DNA of 64,000 nucleotides from an uncultured Woeseiaceae bacterium (GCA_947258565.1 CAMYJB010000004.1:34970-98969); one strand, 5' to 3'; shown: positions 1-8,982, numbered from the stretch's first letter. Notes: generated by a model not told the origin, from the letters alone. A program made the numbers and translations.

Positions 1-91
1 GGAAGACCTGGTTGAGTCCGGGCTCGTAGCCGCCGCAGGCGCTGATGGCCAGAAACGTAATGAGAATCAGTGCAGATTTTGACGGGCTCAT
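1..91 (-). CDS. Lipoprotein, N-terminal part only (runs off the window)
   Basis: Reading leftward from the ATG at 91, the first 30 residues form a short lipoprotein signal peptide: a charged start (MSPSK), a hydrophobic core and the lipobox AISAC, with the lipidated Cys at residue 19. It continues as GGYEPGLNQVF before leaving the window. The frame is open to the edge. The mature part is not visible, so no function can be given. It is divergent from the DUF4136 lipoprotein that starts at 242. Confidence 0.55.
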   Translation of the reverse strand, partial: MSPSKSALILITFLAISACGGYEPGLNQVF

Positions 92-241
92 CGACTCTGT
101 TTCACCTGCCGGGAGTTTCCTGTGTCTCAGCATCAGTATATAGTGGCGTGCCGAAAAACAGGCGCTCGACCGGCAAATGTTGTTGCTGTCGAGGCGCAAG
201 CCGGCAGGCATGTTCAGACTTGAAGCGAGTGGAGAAATCTG

Positions 242-847
242 ATGCTAATCAAAAGGTTTTACAGAATTGTAACAATCGCGAGCCTCCTTATCCTCGCGGC
301 GGGCGCCAGTGGTTGCGCCTCCGACAATATCCGCTCTGACTACGATCCGTCAGCCGATTTCAGTCAGTATTCGACGTTCAACTTCTTCCAGGATGCCGGC
401 CCGGAGAGCACGAACTACCAGAGCTTTTTCTCCAAGTACATGGTGGCTGCGATCACTCGCGAAATGGAACTGCGTGGCTATACCCTGTCGGACGACCCTG
501 ACCTGCTCGTCAACTTCAATGCCATCCTCAAGGAAAAGACCGACGTCCGCACGACGCCTGCCCCGATGCACGGGGGCTACTACGGCTACCGCGGCGGTTT
601 TTACGATCCCTGGATGGGCTACGGCTATGCGCAGGAAACGCACGTCTCCCAGTACACTGAGGGGACCTTCAATATCGATCTCGTCGATGCGCGCAAGAAG
701 AAGCTGATCTGGGAAGCTGTTGGCACCGGCCGCGTCAGTCAGAAAGACCTTGAGGAACTCGAGGACGTTGTAAACAAAGGCGTAGCCAAGTACTTCGCCA
801 AGTACCCGTTTACGGCGGGCAGCAAGGTACCCGCAACGATGAAATAG
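242..847 (+). CDS. DUF4136 family lipoprotein
   Basis: A 201-residue protein with a lipoprotein signal peptide. The lipobox is ASGC with Cys at residue 25, followed by a mature domain that starts SDYDPSADFSQYSTFNFF. The pattern 'YDP.aDFs.Y.TfnF' is the hallmark of DUF4136 proteins, which are small outer-membrane-anchored proteins of unknown function. Residues near 105-125 form a Gly/Tyr-rich loop (GGYYGYRGGFYDPWMGYGYA) and the C-terminal part resumes the fold with 'GTFNIDLVDARKKKLIWEA'. The start ATG at 242 is followed directly by the signal peptide. Its stop is only 2 bases from the convergent phospholipase D gene. Family assignment is by pattern; no enzymatic role is visible. Confidence 0.75.
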   Translation: MLIKRFYRIVTIASLLILAAGASGCASDNIRSDYDPSADFSQYSTFNFFQDAGPESTNYQSFFSKYMVAAITREMELRGYTLSDDPDLLVNFNAILKEKTDVRTTPAPMHGGYYGYRGGFYDPWMGYGYAQETHVSQYTEGTFNIDLVDARKKKLIWEAVGTGRVSQKDLEELEDVVNKGVAKYFAKYPFTAGSKVPATMK

Positions 848-849
848 GC

Positions 850-2394
850 CTAGAGCTGGCTCTTCGGGATGATTCGCGCGAACCAGGCCTTGGTTCGCTG
901 ACCCCAGGTCGTCTCGGGTTCCTTGTCGTAGATGATTTCCTCGCCGTTCTTGTAGCCGCGCCAGCGGAGCTTGCCCTCGTCACTCAGGAAGACTTCGAAT
1001 GTCTTGTCCCTGAGCGCTTCGTCGATTACCACTGAATAGAGCAGGGCCAGCTCGGGATCGCGGATGAGAACGCCGAGCTCCGTATTGAGATTGGCCGACC
1101 GCGGGTCGAAGTTGAATGAGCCGATGAAGACTTCCTTGTCGTCGACGATGAATGCCTTGGTATGCAGGGTCGCCTTGGCGCCGCTCGCATCCACAAACTC
1201 CGTGCCTGCCACGTCCGCATCCGGTCGGACCTCGTAGATCGTCACCCCCGCTTCGAGCAGCGGCTTCCTCGATGGTGCGTATCCGCCATGCACCGTGAAC
1301 TGGTTGTTGGCCGCCAGCGAATTGGTAATGATTATCACGTTGACGCCGCGCTTCTGCAGCTCCGAGAGCCCCTCAACGCCGGTCTTCATCGGCACGAAAT
1401 AGGGCGACAGGATGATCAGCTCCCTCTCGGCCGAGAGCAGCGACTCGACCAGGGGCGTCGTGATCGAATCGGCCTCTTTCGCCTTCGATTTGATGCCTTT
1501 GTCCGGCGAATCGACAACCAGCCTGTAGGTCGCCCATTCGAAGAGATTCTGGTCGCTCTCGAGATATTGCAGGAATCGCGCACGAACGGCTTCAGCGTAT
1601 TTGGAGTCGCCGACATCGTCGAGCGCCGTCGCGAGGCGATCACGCAACGCCTGCAGCGCAGTTTCCGGATCATCCAGCTCCTTGACGAAGGCCGGCGCCG
1701 GTAGCGCCGTCTCGTGATTCCAGTACGTGTCGAACATGTTGGACACGTCCTGCACGACGGGACCGATCCCGACGACGTCGAGGTCGCCGAACTTGGCATC
1801 TTCTCGCACCCCGAAGTACTCATCGGCGATGTTGCGCCCGCCGATGATCGTTATCTGGTTGTCGACGGTGAACGACTTGTTGTGCATGCGGCGATTTATT
1901 CGGCCGAAACCGGTTAGGGCGCTCTGTGCTCTTCCGGCCGCCCCACGGTGGAACGGGTTGTAAATGCGGATTTCGAAGTTCGGATGAGAGTGCAGCGCGG
2001 CCATGCCGACGTCGTAACCGGACGTGAACATGTCGTCCAGCAGGAGCCGTACCCGAACGCCGCGATCGGCCGCCTGCAGCAGGGAGTAGATAAATGCCCT
2101 GCCCACGATATCGTTCTTGATCAGGTAGTACTGCACGTCGATGCTTTTCTCGGCCTGCTTCGCGAGCAACAGGCGTGCTGCCAGCGCATCGACTCCGTCA
2201 TTCATAGGGTAAAAACCGGACTGGTCCGGCGGATGCCGCGCGACCATGGGCTCGATGCCCTCTGCCAGCTCGGTATCCGATGTGTCCGGCAGGAAATACG
2301 ACTCTGTTCGCGGATAGTCGTAGTCGATCGTCGCGCAGCCGGCGACAAACGATATTGCAAGTGCCGTGAAACAGAGTTCGACAATTTTTTTCAT
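850..2394 (-). CDS. Phospholipase D family lipoprotein, cardiolipin synthase C-like
   Basis: A 514-residue protein with two HKD phosphodiesterase motifs: HNKSFTVD (His171, Lys173, Asp178) and HTKAFIVD (His411, Lys413, Asp418), each followed by the usual G(G/S)xN segment. Two such motifs in one chain make one PLD active site. Length and layout match the ClsC (YmdC) group, which transfers phosphatidyl groups to make cardiolipin. Unlike soluble members, it starts with a lipoprotein signal (lipobox VAGC, Cys20), so it should sit on the periplasmic face of a membrane. The family is established by motif. The substrate (cardiolipin synthesis or phospholipid turnover) is inferred. It lies downstream of a palindromic repeat and stands alone. 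Confidence 0.85.
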   Translation of the reverse strand: MKKIVELCFTALAISFVAGCATIDYDYPRTESYFLPDTSDTELAEGIEPMVARHPPDQSGFYPMNDGVDALAARLLLAKQAEKSIDVQYYLIKNDIVGRAFIYSLLQAADRGVRVRLLLDDMFTSGYDVGMAALHSHPNFEIRIYNPFHRGAAGRAQSALTGFGRINRRMHNKSFTVDNQITIIGGRNIADEYFGVREDAKFGDLDVVGIGPVVQDVSNMFDTYWNHETALPAPAFVKELDDPETALQALRDRLATALDDVGDSKYAEAVRARFLQYLESDQNLFEWATYRLVVDSPDKGIKSKAKEADSITTPLVESLLSAERELIILSPYFVPMKTGVEGLSELQKRGVNVIIITNSLAANNQFTVHGGYAPSRKPLLEAGVTIYEVRPDADVAGTEFVDASGAKATLHTKAFIVDDKEVFIGSFNFDPRSANLNTELGVLIRDPELALLYSVVIDEALRDKTFEVFLSDEGKLRWRGYKNGEEIIYDKEPETTWGQRTKAWFARIIPKSQL

Positions 2395-2544
2395 TGCTAA
2401 TTACTCAATGCGAGTTTGCCGTCGAGCGCGACGACGATCGGCGCGAAGTTGCTGGACGTGGCCCGGAATGCGATGCGTCGCCAGCGCATGATTCTTAATT
2501 ATCCGCGCCGCAAAAACCCTATGCTATCAGGGGAAACCCAATTT

Positions 2545-2640
2545 GGGGACAGTGACTAAAAGTGCCAGGCGGAGAAAAGGGGACAGTGACTTAAAGTGCC
2601 AGGGACAAAAAGTCCCTGGCACTTTAAGTCACTGTCCCCT
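2545..2640. repeat. Palindromic repeat, dyad family 1, copy 1 (plus a half copy)
   Basis: Positions 2578-2606 and 2612-2640 form a perfect 29-base inverted repeat around AAAAA. The arm contains GGGGACAGTGACTTAAAGTG followed by CCAGGGAC. A single half arm with one mismatch lies just before it at 2545-2569. The same arm recurs as a dyad at 44028-44092. The element fills the gap between the Nudix gene (stop at 2649) and the phospholipase D gene (start at 2394). As RNA it would fold into a very stable hairpin on either strand. It could act as a terminator, but it has no T-run typical of one. Confidence 0.9.
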
Positions 2641-2648
2641 AATTGGAG

Positions 2649-3065
2649 CTAGGTGCCGATGATCTGCCGCGCCCAGCGCACGACCTGGCGCACGCGTGGC
2701 GAGGCAAGGTCATAGGCTTCGTCGAAGCTTACCCAACGCCACTCGTGGTGTTCGGGCTCTCCCGTATCCGGCGAGGGCCCCAGCACGACTGTCTCCTCGC
2801 CCGTGCGCGCCAGGTAATAGCGGGCCGTCTTGCCGCGGCTGTACGGGCCCGTCTCCATGTGCCGCTCGCCCCATTCGAACTCTGCAGTTGCGATGCCGGT
2901 CTCTTCGCGAAGCTCGCGAAGCGCCGCCTGGAGCGGTTCTTCTCCCTCCTCCATGAGGCCTTTCGGGAAGTCCCAGTGATGGTAGGCACGAAGCAACAGC
3001 GTGACATAGCCGTCGTCTGTGGCACGCGCCAGCACGACGCCGCAGGAGAGTTTATCCACGCTCAA
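2649..3065 (-). CDS. Nudix hydrolase, diadenosine-tetraphosphatase-like
   Basis: A 138-residue single-domain protein. Residues 36-58 match the Nudix box (G-x5-E-x7-REUxEExGU) at every position: Gly36, Glu42, Arg50-Glu51, Glu54-Glu55, Gly57. The preceding 'WDFPKG' and the start 'SCGVVLAR' are characteristic of the bis(5'-nucleosyl)-tetraphosphatase (asymmetric Ap4A hydrolase) branch. It should cleave a nucleoside diphosphate linked to another moiety, with Mg2+ bound by the Glu cluster. Its start overlaps the stop of the ybbP-like gene by four bases (ATGA), so it is translated as the last gene of that operon. The exact substrate is inferred, not proven. Confidence 0.85.
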   Translation of the reverse strand: MSVDKLSCGVVLARATDDGYVTLLLRAYHHWDFPKGLMEEGEEPLQAALRELREETGIATAEFEWGERHMETGPYSRGKTARYYLARTGEETVVLGPSPDTGEPEHHEWRWVSFDEAYDLASPRVRQVVRWARQIIGT

Positions 3066-5557
3066 ACCGGTGCTCCCCGCAGCACGTCGACGGGCGCCGA
3101 ATTAATGGCGCTGCGTGCGGCAAAGTAGCCGCTGGCGCAAACCACGAACAGCCCGGCCGCTACGCCGGCCACCCACAGCAGCGGGTTGAATGTATACGGC
3201 AGGTCGAACAGCTGGGTGGCAAGGACCGCGGCGAGGATGGATGCGCCGGCCGACGCCAGGATGCCCGCGGCTGCCCCGAGCGCGGCGAACTCTGCCATCA
3301 CGCCCGAGAACACGATACGTTTCTGCGCGCCGAGGGCCCGCAACATCGCACTCTCGAAACGGCGCTCGTCGATCGTCGACTGCACCGCCGCAAACAGTAC
3401 GGCGATCCCGGCCGCGAGCGTGAAAAAGAACACGGCCTGCACGGCCAGCGAGGCTTTCTCGATAATGCTGCGCACCTGCTGCAGGATCGAATCGAGGTCG
3501 ATCACCGAGATCGTCGGGTGTTCACGCACCAGGTCCACGAGCGCCGTTTTCTGATCGTCCTCGACGCGCATGCTGGCGATGAACGTTGCCGGGTACTCGT
3601 CGAGTGCACCCGGAGACAGCACCAGGAAGAAGTTGGGCATGAACGAATCCCAGTTGATGCGGCGCACGCTCGCGATTCTCGCCTCCAGCTGCTGGCCCGC
3701 AATCTCGAACTCCAGCACGTCGCCGATCCCGAGACCCGTCTCGAGCGCGACCTCTTCCTCGATCGACACCAGCGGTGGTCCGTCATAGCCGGGCGGCCAC
3801 CACTGACCCTCCAGCAGTTCATTGCTGGAACTCAGTTCTTCAGCCCAGGAGAGATTCTGCTCGCGATTCACGAACCATTGCGCGTCTTCCGCCGGGTACT
3901 CGCGGTCTTTCACCGACCCGCCGTTGATCAGCGTCATGCGCGCACGCACCAGCGGCGCGTAGTCCGGAGGGCTTACGCCGCGCGATTCGAAGATCTCCGT
4001 GACGGACTCCGTTTCGCTGCGCTGTATGTTGATCAGGAAATGGTTCGGCGCATCCTGGTCGAGCGTCTGCCGCCAGCCGTCGAGCAGGTCAGTGCGTACG
4101 AGTGTCAGCAACAGCAGCACCGTGAGCCCCAGCCCGAATGCGACGACCTGCACGGCGCTCGCCCGGCCGCGGCGCGCGACGTTCGCGAGCCCGTAGCGCC
4201 ACGCGACGCCGACCCCCGACCGGAAACGGCCCATGGCCGAGACCAGCCCGCGGCCTACGAGGTACAGCGCGGCGGCAATGACGATGATCCCGCCCAGGAC
4301 GATGACGAGCATCGTGGGGTCGCCCACGGAGCGATACAGGAGCGCCGCGACCGCGGCCAGCGACAGGCCCCCGACGAGAATTCGGGACGGTGCGGGGGGC
4401 ATGGCATCATGCCGCAGCACGCGCAGCGGCGGCGTGTTGCGCAGCTGGATGAGTGATGGCAGCGCGAAACCCACAAGCAGCACTATCGCGCTCCCCGAGG
4501 CGAGGACGACAGGCATGGGTCCGGGGTCTGGCAGGTCGCCGCGGATGATGTCGGCCAGAATCCACGACAGGATCTCCTCGGCAGCAAAACCGACGACGCT
4601 GCCTGCCGCCACGCCGATGAGACCCAGCGCAATAAGCTGCGCGACCGCGACCGACACCACGAAGCCCTGCGTGGCACCCAGGCTCTTCATGAGCGCCACC
4701 GTGTCCATGCGGCGGTGCGCGAAACGCCGCGCCGACATCGAAATCGCCACCGCGCTCAGCAACAGGCTGATCACGGCGGTCAGCGACAGGAAACGCTTGG
4801 CCCGATCCGCCGCCGCGTAGGCGCGCTCACTGCTTTCTTCGGCGCTGCGCAGCCGCAGCGATTGCGGCAACTCATCCTCGATCGCATCGTTGAACGCCGT
4901 CACCGCGTCTCCGTCGCCGGCGATCAGCAGTGCGTAGCGGACACGGCTGCCGACACCGATGAGTGCCGTTGCCTCCAGGTCTGCGACATTCATCAGCAGG
5001 GTCGGCGCCAGCGACGCAAAGCCGATGGACTGATCGGGGCGGTAGGTAACAACGGCGGCTATGCGCAGCTCGGCTTCTCCGACCGAGAGAATATCGCCAA
5101 CGTCTGCACCAACCCTCGCGAGCAATGCACTGTCCGCCCACACTTCGCCCGGCGCGGGAATGCCGTCCACCTCGCGCTGCTCGCTGAACAGGGCGTCGGA
5201 GATCCGCACGGCGCCCCGCAGCGGATAATCGCCCGTCACCGCGAGCAGCGAGGTCAGCGCGCTCTCGTCTCCGGCGAAGACCACCGTCGGGAACGACACC
5301 ATGTCGGCGGTACGGAGTTCGAAGTCAGCCGCCAGTTCCCGCCACGAGTCGGGGATGGGATCCTGGGAGCGCAGGCGGAGGTCGGCAGCCAATACCTCGT
5401 TGGCCTGCCGCTCGACGGCCTTGCCGATGCGGTCCGTCAGGAAACCGACCGCCGTCAGCGCGGCCACGGCGAGGATCACGGCCGACAGGAGCACGACAAC
5501 CTCGCCGGAGCGCAGCTCGCGGCCGAAACTCCGCATGGCAAACGTCAGTGCTTTCAT
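3062..5557 (-). CDS. ybbP: ABC transporter permease, FtsX-like (YbbP family)
   Basis: An 831-residue membrane protein with the layout of YbbP-type permeases: an N-terminal helix (residues about 20-40), a large periplasmic domain, a core of three helices (about 255-370), then more helices, a second periplasmic domain and a C-terminal FtsX core (about 710-825). It pairs with the ATPase encoded just upstream (4-base overlap). The ybbA-ybbP pair beside the esterase gene tesA is the conserved E. coli arrangement. These MacB-like systems are thought to work as mechanotransmitters or exporters at the cell envelope, and the cargo is unknown. The family call is firm from context and topology. Confidence 0.85.
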   Translation of the reverse strand: MKALTFAMRSFGRELRSGEVVVLLSAVILAVAALTAVGFLTDRIGKAVERQANEVLAADLRLRSQDPIPDSWRELAADFELRTADMVSFPTVVFAGDESALTSLLAVTGDYPLRGAVRISDALFSEQREVDGIPAPGEVWADSALLARVGADVGDILSVGEAELRIAAVVTYRPDQSIGFASLAPTLLMNVADLEATALIGVGSRVRYALLIAGDGDAVTAFNDAIEDELPQSLRLRSAEESSERAYAAADRAKRFLSLTAVISLLLSAVAISMSARRFAHRRMDTVALMKSLGATQGFVVSVAVAQLIALGLIGVAAGSVVGFAAEEILSWILADIIRGDLPDPGPMPVVLASGSAIVLLVGFALPSLIQLRNTPPLRVLRHDAMPPAPSRILVGGLSLAAVAALLYRSVGDPTMLVIVLGGIIVIAAALYLVGRGLVSAMGRFRSGVGVAWRYGLANVARRGRASAVQVVAFGLGLTVLLLLTLVRTDLLDGWRQTLDQDAPNHFLINIQRSETESVTEIFESRGVSPPDYAPLVRARMTLINGGSVKDREYPAEDAQWFVNREQNLSWAEELSSSNELLEGQWWPPGYDGPPLVSIEEEVALETGLGIGDVLEFEIAGQQLEARIASVRRINWDSFMPNFFLVLSPGALDEYPATFIASMRVEDDQKTALVDLVREHPTISVIDLDSILQQVRSIIEKASLAVQAVFFFTLAAGIAVLFAAVQSTIDERRFESAMLRALGAQKRIVFSGVMAEFAALGAAAGILASAGASILAAVLATQLFDLPYTFNPLLWVAGVAAGLFVVCASGYFAARSAINSAPVDVLRGAPV

Positions 5558-6258
5558 GCGGCCGCCAGGGTATCGCCAACCAGTTTCCCGGCATCGAGGC
5601 TGAGCACGCGATCGCAGCGCGCCGCGAGCGACCTGTCATGCGTGACCAGGACGAGCGTCGTCGAGGACCTGCGGTTGAGCTCGAACATGAGCTCCATGAT
5701 GGTCTCACCGGTGCGGGTATCGAGGTTACCGGTGGGCTCGTCCGCGAACAGCACGGCGGGCTCCGTGGCGAAGGCACGCGCGATCGCGACGCGCTGTTTC
5801 TCCCCGCCCGAGAGCTGCGCCGGGTAGTGGCTCCAGCGTTCGGCAAGCCCCACCCGCTCGATGATCGCGCGGGACGCCTCGCGCGCGTCCGCACCGCCTG
5901 CAAGCTCCAGCGGCAGCATCACGTTCTCAAGCGCATTCAGCGACGGCACCAGGTGAAAAGACTGGAACACGAAGCCGACGCTGTCGGCACGCACGCGTGC
6001 CCGGCCGTCCTCGTCGAGCTGGCCGAGGTTGGCACCGTTCAATACGACATAACCTTCGGTGGGAAGATCGAGCCCGGCGAGCAACGCGAGGAGCGTCGAC
6101 TTGCCCGCCCCCGAGGGCCCGACGACCGCCACGGATTCCCCCGGAGCAATCGAGAAACTAACGTCGGAAAGAATAGTCAGACTGCCCTCGGGGCTGCTAA
6201 CCTTTTTGCTGATACGGTGTGCCGCAAGAACGGCGCCATCATCTGAATCAATCGACAT
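5554..6258 (-). CDS. ybbA: ABC transporter ATP-binding protein (YbbA family)
   Basis: A 234-residue ATPase with Walker A (GPSGAGKS), the signature LSGGEKQR, Walker B (VLFADEP) and the D-loop GNLD, all of the LolD/MacB/YbbA type. It powers the adjacent YbbP permease. I chose the ATG at 6258 because it places the usual 'HRISKKV...LTILSDVSF' opening near the N-terminus. A start 13 codons upstream is open but would run deeper into tesA. With the chosen start, its ATG and that of the divergent tesA share the bases CATG (6256-6259). This leaves no untranslated spacer between the two coding regions, so each ribosome site and promoter must lie inside the other gene. Confidence 0.88.
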   Translation of the reverse strand: MSIDSDDGAVLAAHRISKKVSSPEGSLTILSDVSFSIAPGESVAVVGPSGAGKSTLLALLAGLDLPTEGYVVLNGANLGQLDEDGRARVRADSVGFVFQSFHLVPSLNALENVMLPLELAGGADAREASRAIIERVGLAERWSHYPAQLSGGEKQRVAIARAFATEPAVLFADEPTGNLDTRTGETIMELMFELNRRSSTTLVLVTHDRSLAARCDRVLSLDAGKLVGDTLAAA

Positions 6259-6874
6259 GCGTAGATTTCTGGTCCTTGTTGCTCTGCTGACGATCACCGG
6301 CGCTCATGCCGCCGACGTGCCAACCGTGCTGATATTCGGTGACAGCCTGAGCGCGGGTTACGGTATTGACGTTGACCAATCATGGGCCGCTTTGTTGCAG
6401 TCGCGGCTCCGGGAGCAAGGGTACGAACATCGGGTCATCAACGCCAGTATCAGTGGCGAAACGACGGAAGGCGGGGCTGAACGCATCGGGCCGGCGCTGG
6501 ACAATTTTTCGCCCGAGCTGATCATTCTCGAGCTCGGCGGCAACGACGGCCTGAGGGGGTTTCCGCCCGAGCGCATGCGCCGCAACCTCGAGACGATCAT
6601 CACGACCAGCAAGGCCTCGGGGGCGGAGGTCGTGCTGCTGGGAATCCGCATTCCCAGCAACTACGGGCCACGTTACACGCAGGCCTTCGAAAGCGTGTTC
6701 CGCGAGACAGCCGAGACGCTCGACGTGCCCTGGATCGAGTTCTTCATGGACGGCATCGCGCTCAACGAGGCGCTCATGCAGGCCGACGGCATTCACCCCA
6801 ACGCCCAGGCACAGCCGCTACTGCTCGATAATGCGTGGCCGATTATCAGCGAGGCACTGGGGCCGGCCGACTGA
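6257..6874 (+). CDS. tesA: Periplasmic GDSL esterase/lysophospholipase/thioesterase I
   Basis: A 205-residue SGNH hydrolase with a Sec signal peptide (residues 1-19, cut near GAHA-AD). Block I is GDSLSAGYG (catalytic Ser30), block III is GGNDG (Asn96) and block V is DGIHPN (Asp177, His180), so the catalytic set is complete. The E. coli protein acts on acyl-CoA thioesters, lysophospholipids and aryl esters in the periplasm, and a similar range is expected here. It is divergent from ybbA as in E. coli, but with directly abutting start codons. The ATG at 6257 is the only start that gives a clean signal peptide. Confidence 0.93.
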   Translation: MRRFLVLVALLTITGAHAADVPTVLIFGDSLSAGYGIDVDQSWAALLQSRLREQGYEHRVINASISGETTEGGAERIGPALDNFSPELIILELGGNDGLRGFPPERMRRNLETIITTSKASGAEVVLLGIRIPSNYGPRYTQAFESVFRETAETLDVPWIEFFMDGIALNEALMQADGIHPNAQAQPLLLDNAWPIISEALGPAD

Positions 6875-6954
6875 GCATCAGCGCAGTCGATACGCTATTC
6901 TGAATGCCTGGCCGAGCATAACGAAATCAACGGTTTCACGAGGAAGATCCACGC

Positions 6955-8616
6955 GTGGAAAAAATCTGGCTGAAGTCCTACCCGCCCGGCGTGCCCGAAC
7001 AGGTGCCGGCGCCGAAGTTCCGTTCGATCCGGGAAATGGTCGAGCACAGTTTCCAGGAGTATCCGGATAACCCGGCATACACCAACATGGGGACGACGAT
7101 CAGCTACCGGGATCTCGACGAGCTGTCGATGCAGTTCGCCTGCTACCTGCAGAAGAACCTCGACATGACGCGCGGCGAGCGCGTCGCGATCATGCTGCCG
7201 AATATCCTCCAGTACCCGGTAGCGATGTGCGGCGCTTTCCGGGCCGGGCTGGTGGTGGTCAACGTCAACCCGCTCTACACGGCCCGCGAGCTGAAACACC
7301 AGCTCTCGGATTCCGGTGCGAAGTGCGTCGTCATACTCGAAAACTTCGCCCACATCCTCGACGAAGTCATCGACGAGACCGACGTCGAGCACGTGATCAC
7401 GACCGGCGTCGGCGACCTCCTCAAATTCCCGAAGAATCTGCTGGTCAATTTCATGCTGCGTCATGTCAAGCGCGCGGTGCCCGCCTTCAAGCTCGAGGGC
7501 AGTGTCTCTTTCCGGCACGCCCTGCACGCCGGCTCGAACGAACAGCTCAGCCACGTCGAGATCGGGCTCGCCGACATCGCCTACCTGCAGTACACGGGGG
7601 GTACCACCGGCGTGTCCAAGGGCGCCATGCTCAGCCATCGCAACATGGTTTACAACGTCGAACAATCCATGCGCTGGCAGGGCGAGGCCTACGATGGCGT
7701 GGAACCGATGGTCGCCATCACGGCGCTGCCGCTGTATCACATCTTTTCGCTGCAGGGTAACTGCCTGCTGGTCATGGCGCAGGGTGGGCTGAACGTCCTG
7801 ATCACGAACCCACGCGACATGCCGGGCTTCGTCAAGGAGATATCGAAATTCAGGTTCAACCTGCTCACCGGCGTGAACACGATGTTCGCGGGGCTCCTGA
7901 ATACACCGGGATTCAACGACATCGACTTCGGCGCGCTGCGCGTCGTCGTTGGCGGCGGCATGGCCGTGCAGCCGGCCGTCGCGCGCGAGTGGGAGTCGGT
8001 CACCGGGAAACCGATCGTGCAGGGCTACGGCCTGACGGAAACGTCACCCGCGGCCGTCTGCAACACCATCGACGGTGAGTTCACCGGTTCCATCGGCTTG
8101 CCGATCCCGTCCACGGAAGCGATGATTGCCGCGGACGACGGCAACGTGTTGCCGGTCGGCGAGATCGGCGAGATCTGCCTCAAGGGTCCGCAGGTCATGG
8201 AGGGCTACTGGCAACGGCCTGCCGATACTGCCGAGGTCATGCTGCCCGGCGGGTGGCTGCGCACCGGCGACATCGGGCGCATGGACGAGAACGGCTTCAT
8301 CTATATCGAGGATCGCAAGAAAGACATGATCCTGGTGTCGGGCTTCAACGTTTACCCGAACGAGGTCGAGAATGTCGTCGTTGAAATGGACGGCATACTC
8401 GAAGCTGCGGCGATCGGCGTCGCCGACGAGAAATCCGGCGAGGTCGTCAAGATCTTCGCGGTCAGGACCAGCGACGATGTTACCGAGCAGGACGTCATCG
8501 ACTATTGCCGGGATAACCTCACCGGCTACAAGCGGCCGAAGATGGTCGAGTTTCGCAACGAGCTGCCGAAAACCAACGTTGGCAAAATCCTGCGTCGAGC
8601 GCTTCGCGATGAGTAA
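6955..8616 (+). CDS. fadD: Long-chain fatty-acid-CoA ligase
   Basis: A 553-residue acyl-activating enzyme. The AMP-binding P-loop lies at residues 213-224 (YTGGTTGVSKGA). The second ATP motif is GYGLTETSP. The FACS signature region is GGWLRTGDIGRMDENG, followed by the hinge DRKKDMILVSG, and the catalytic Lys region is PKTNVGKILRR. The N-terminus (MEKIWLKSYPPGVP) resembles E. coli FadD. Translation starts at a GTG at 6955 with AGGAAG at 6941-6946. It joins fatty acids to CoA at the inner membrane for beta-oxidation or lipid synthesis. It stands between tesA, which releases fatty acids in the periplasm, and a small exported cupin. The last 8 bases overlap that next gene. Confidence 0.93.
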   Translation: MEKIWLKSYPPGVPEQVPAPKFRSIREMVEHSFQEYPDNPAYTNMGTTISYRDLDELSMQFACYLQKNLDMTRGERVAIMLPNILQYPVAMCGAFRAGLVVVNVNPLYTARELKHQLSDSGAKCVVILENFAHILDEVIDETDVEHVITTGVGDLLKFPKNLLVNFMLRHVKRAVPAFKLEGSVSFRHALHAGSNEQLSHVEIGLADIAYLQYTGGTTGVSKGAMLSHRNMVYNVEQSMRWQGEAYDGVEPMVAITALPLYHIFSLQGNCLLVMAQGGLNVLITNPRDMPGFVKEISKFRFNLLTGVNTMFAGLLNTPGFNDIDFGALRVVVGGGMAVQPAVAREWESVTGKPIVQGYGLTETSPAAVCNTIDGEFTGSIGLPIPSTEAMIAADDGNVLPVGEIGEICLKGPQVMEGYWQRPADTAEVMLPGGWLRTGDIGRMDENGFIYIEDRKKDMILVSGFNVYPNEVENVVVEMDGILEAAAIGVADEKSGEVVKIFAVRTSDDVTEQDVIDYCRDNLTGYKRPKMVEFRNELPKTNVGKILRRALRDE

Positions 8617-8968
8617 GAAGGCGCTGCTCGTCGTCGCGCCCCTGCTACTTGCGGCGGTCCCGGCCGCGCTCGACCCGGTGCGTGTCGCGCCGCACATCTA
8701 CGAGGTTGCTTTCGAAAACGAGCGCGTGCGCGTGTTGAAGAAGATCATTCGCAACGGCGAGACACCGCCTCTGCACGCACATCCCGACAGCGTCGTCGTC
8801 TACCTGAATCCCTGCGCATGGATGGAAGACGACAGCGACGGGGAAGGACAGCGCATGCAGTCGTTCAAGTTCGGCGAACCCACCTGGGCGCCGGCGGAAA
8901 CCCACGGCGGCGTGACCGCAAACGTCGTGCAGGAATGCCACGTGGTCATCGTGGAACTGCTGGAATAG
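8609..8968 (+). CDS. Small exported cupin-fold protein
   Basis: A 119-residue protein with a Sec signal peptide (MSKKALLVVAPLLLAAVPA). It is followed by a compact beta-rich domain: 'FENERVRVLKKIIRNGETPPLHAHPDSVVVYL' and 'ETHGGVTANVVQECHVVIVEL'. The PPLHAHPDSVVVYL stretch is a one-motif cupin metal site with two His residues. It shares 8 bases with fadD (ATG at 8609, fadD stop at 8614-8616), which suggests translational coupling. Cupins of this size bind metals or small ligands. No catalytic function can be assigned. A role linked to fatty acid uptake is only a guess from the neighbour. Confidence 0.6.
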   Translation: MSKKALLVVAPLLLAAVPAALDPVRVAPHIYEVAFENERVRVLKKIIRNGETPPLHAHPDSVVVYLNPCAWMEDDSDGEGQRMQSFKFGEPTWAPAETHGGVTANVVQECHVVIVELLE

Positions 8969-8982
8969 CCGCCAACGACAAG

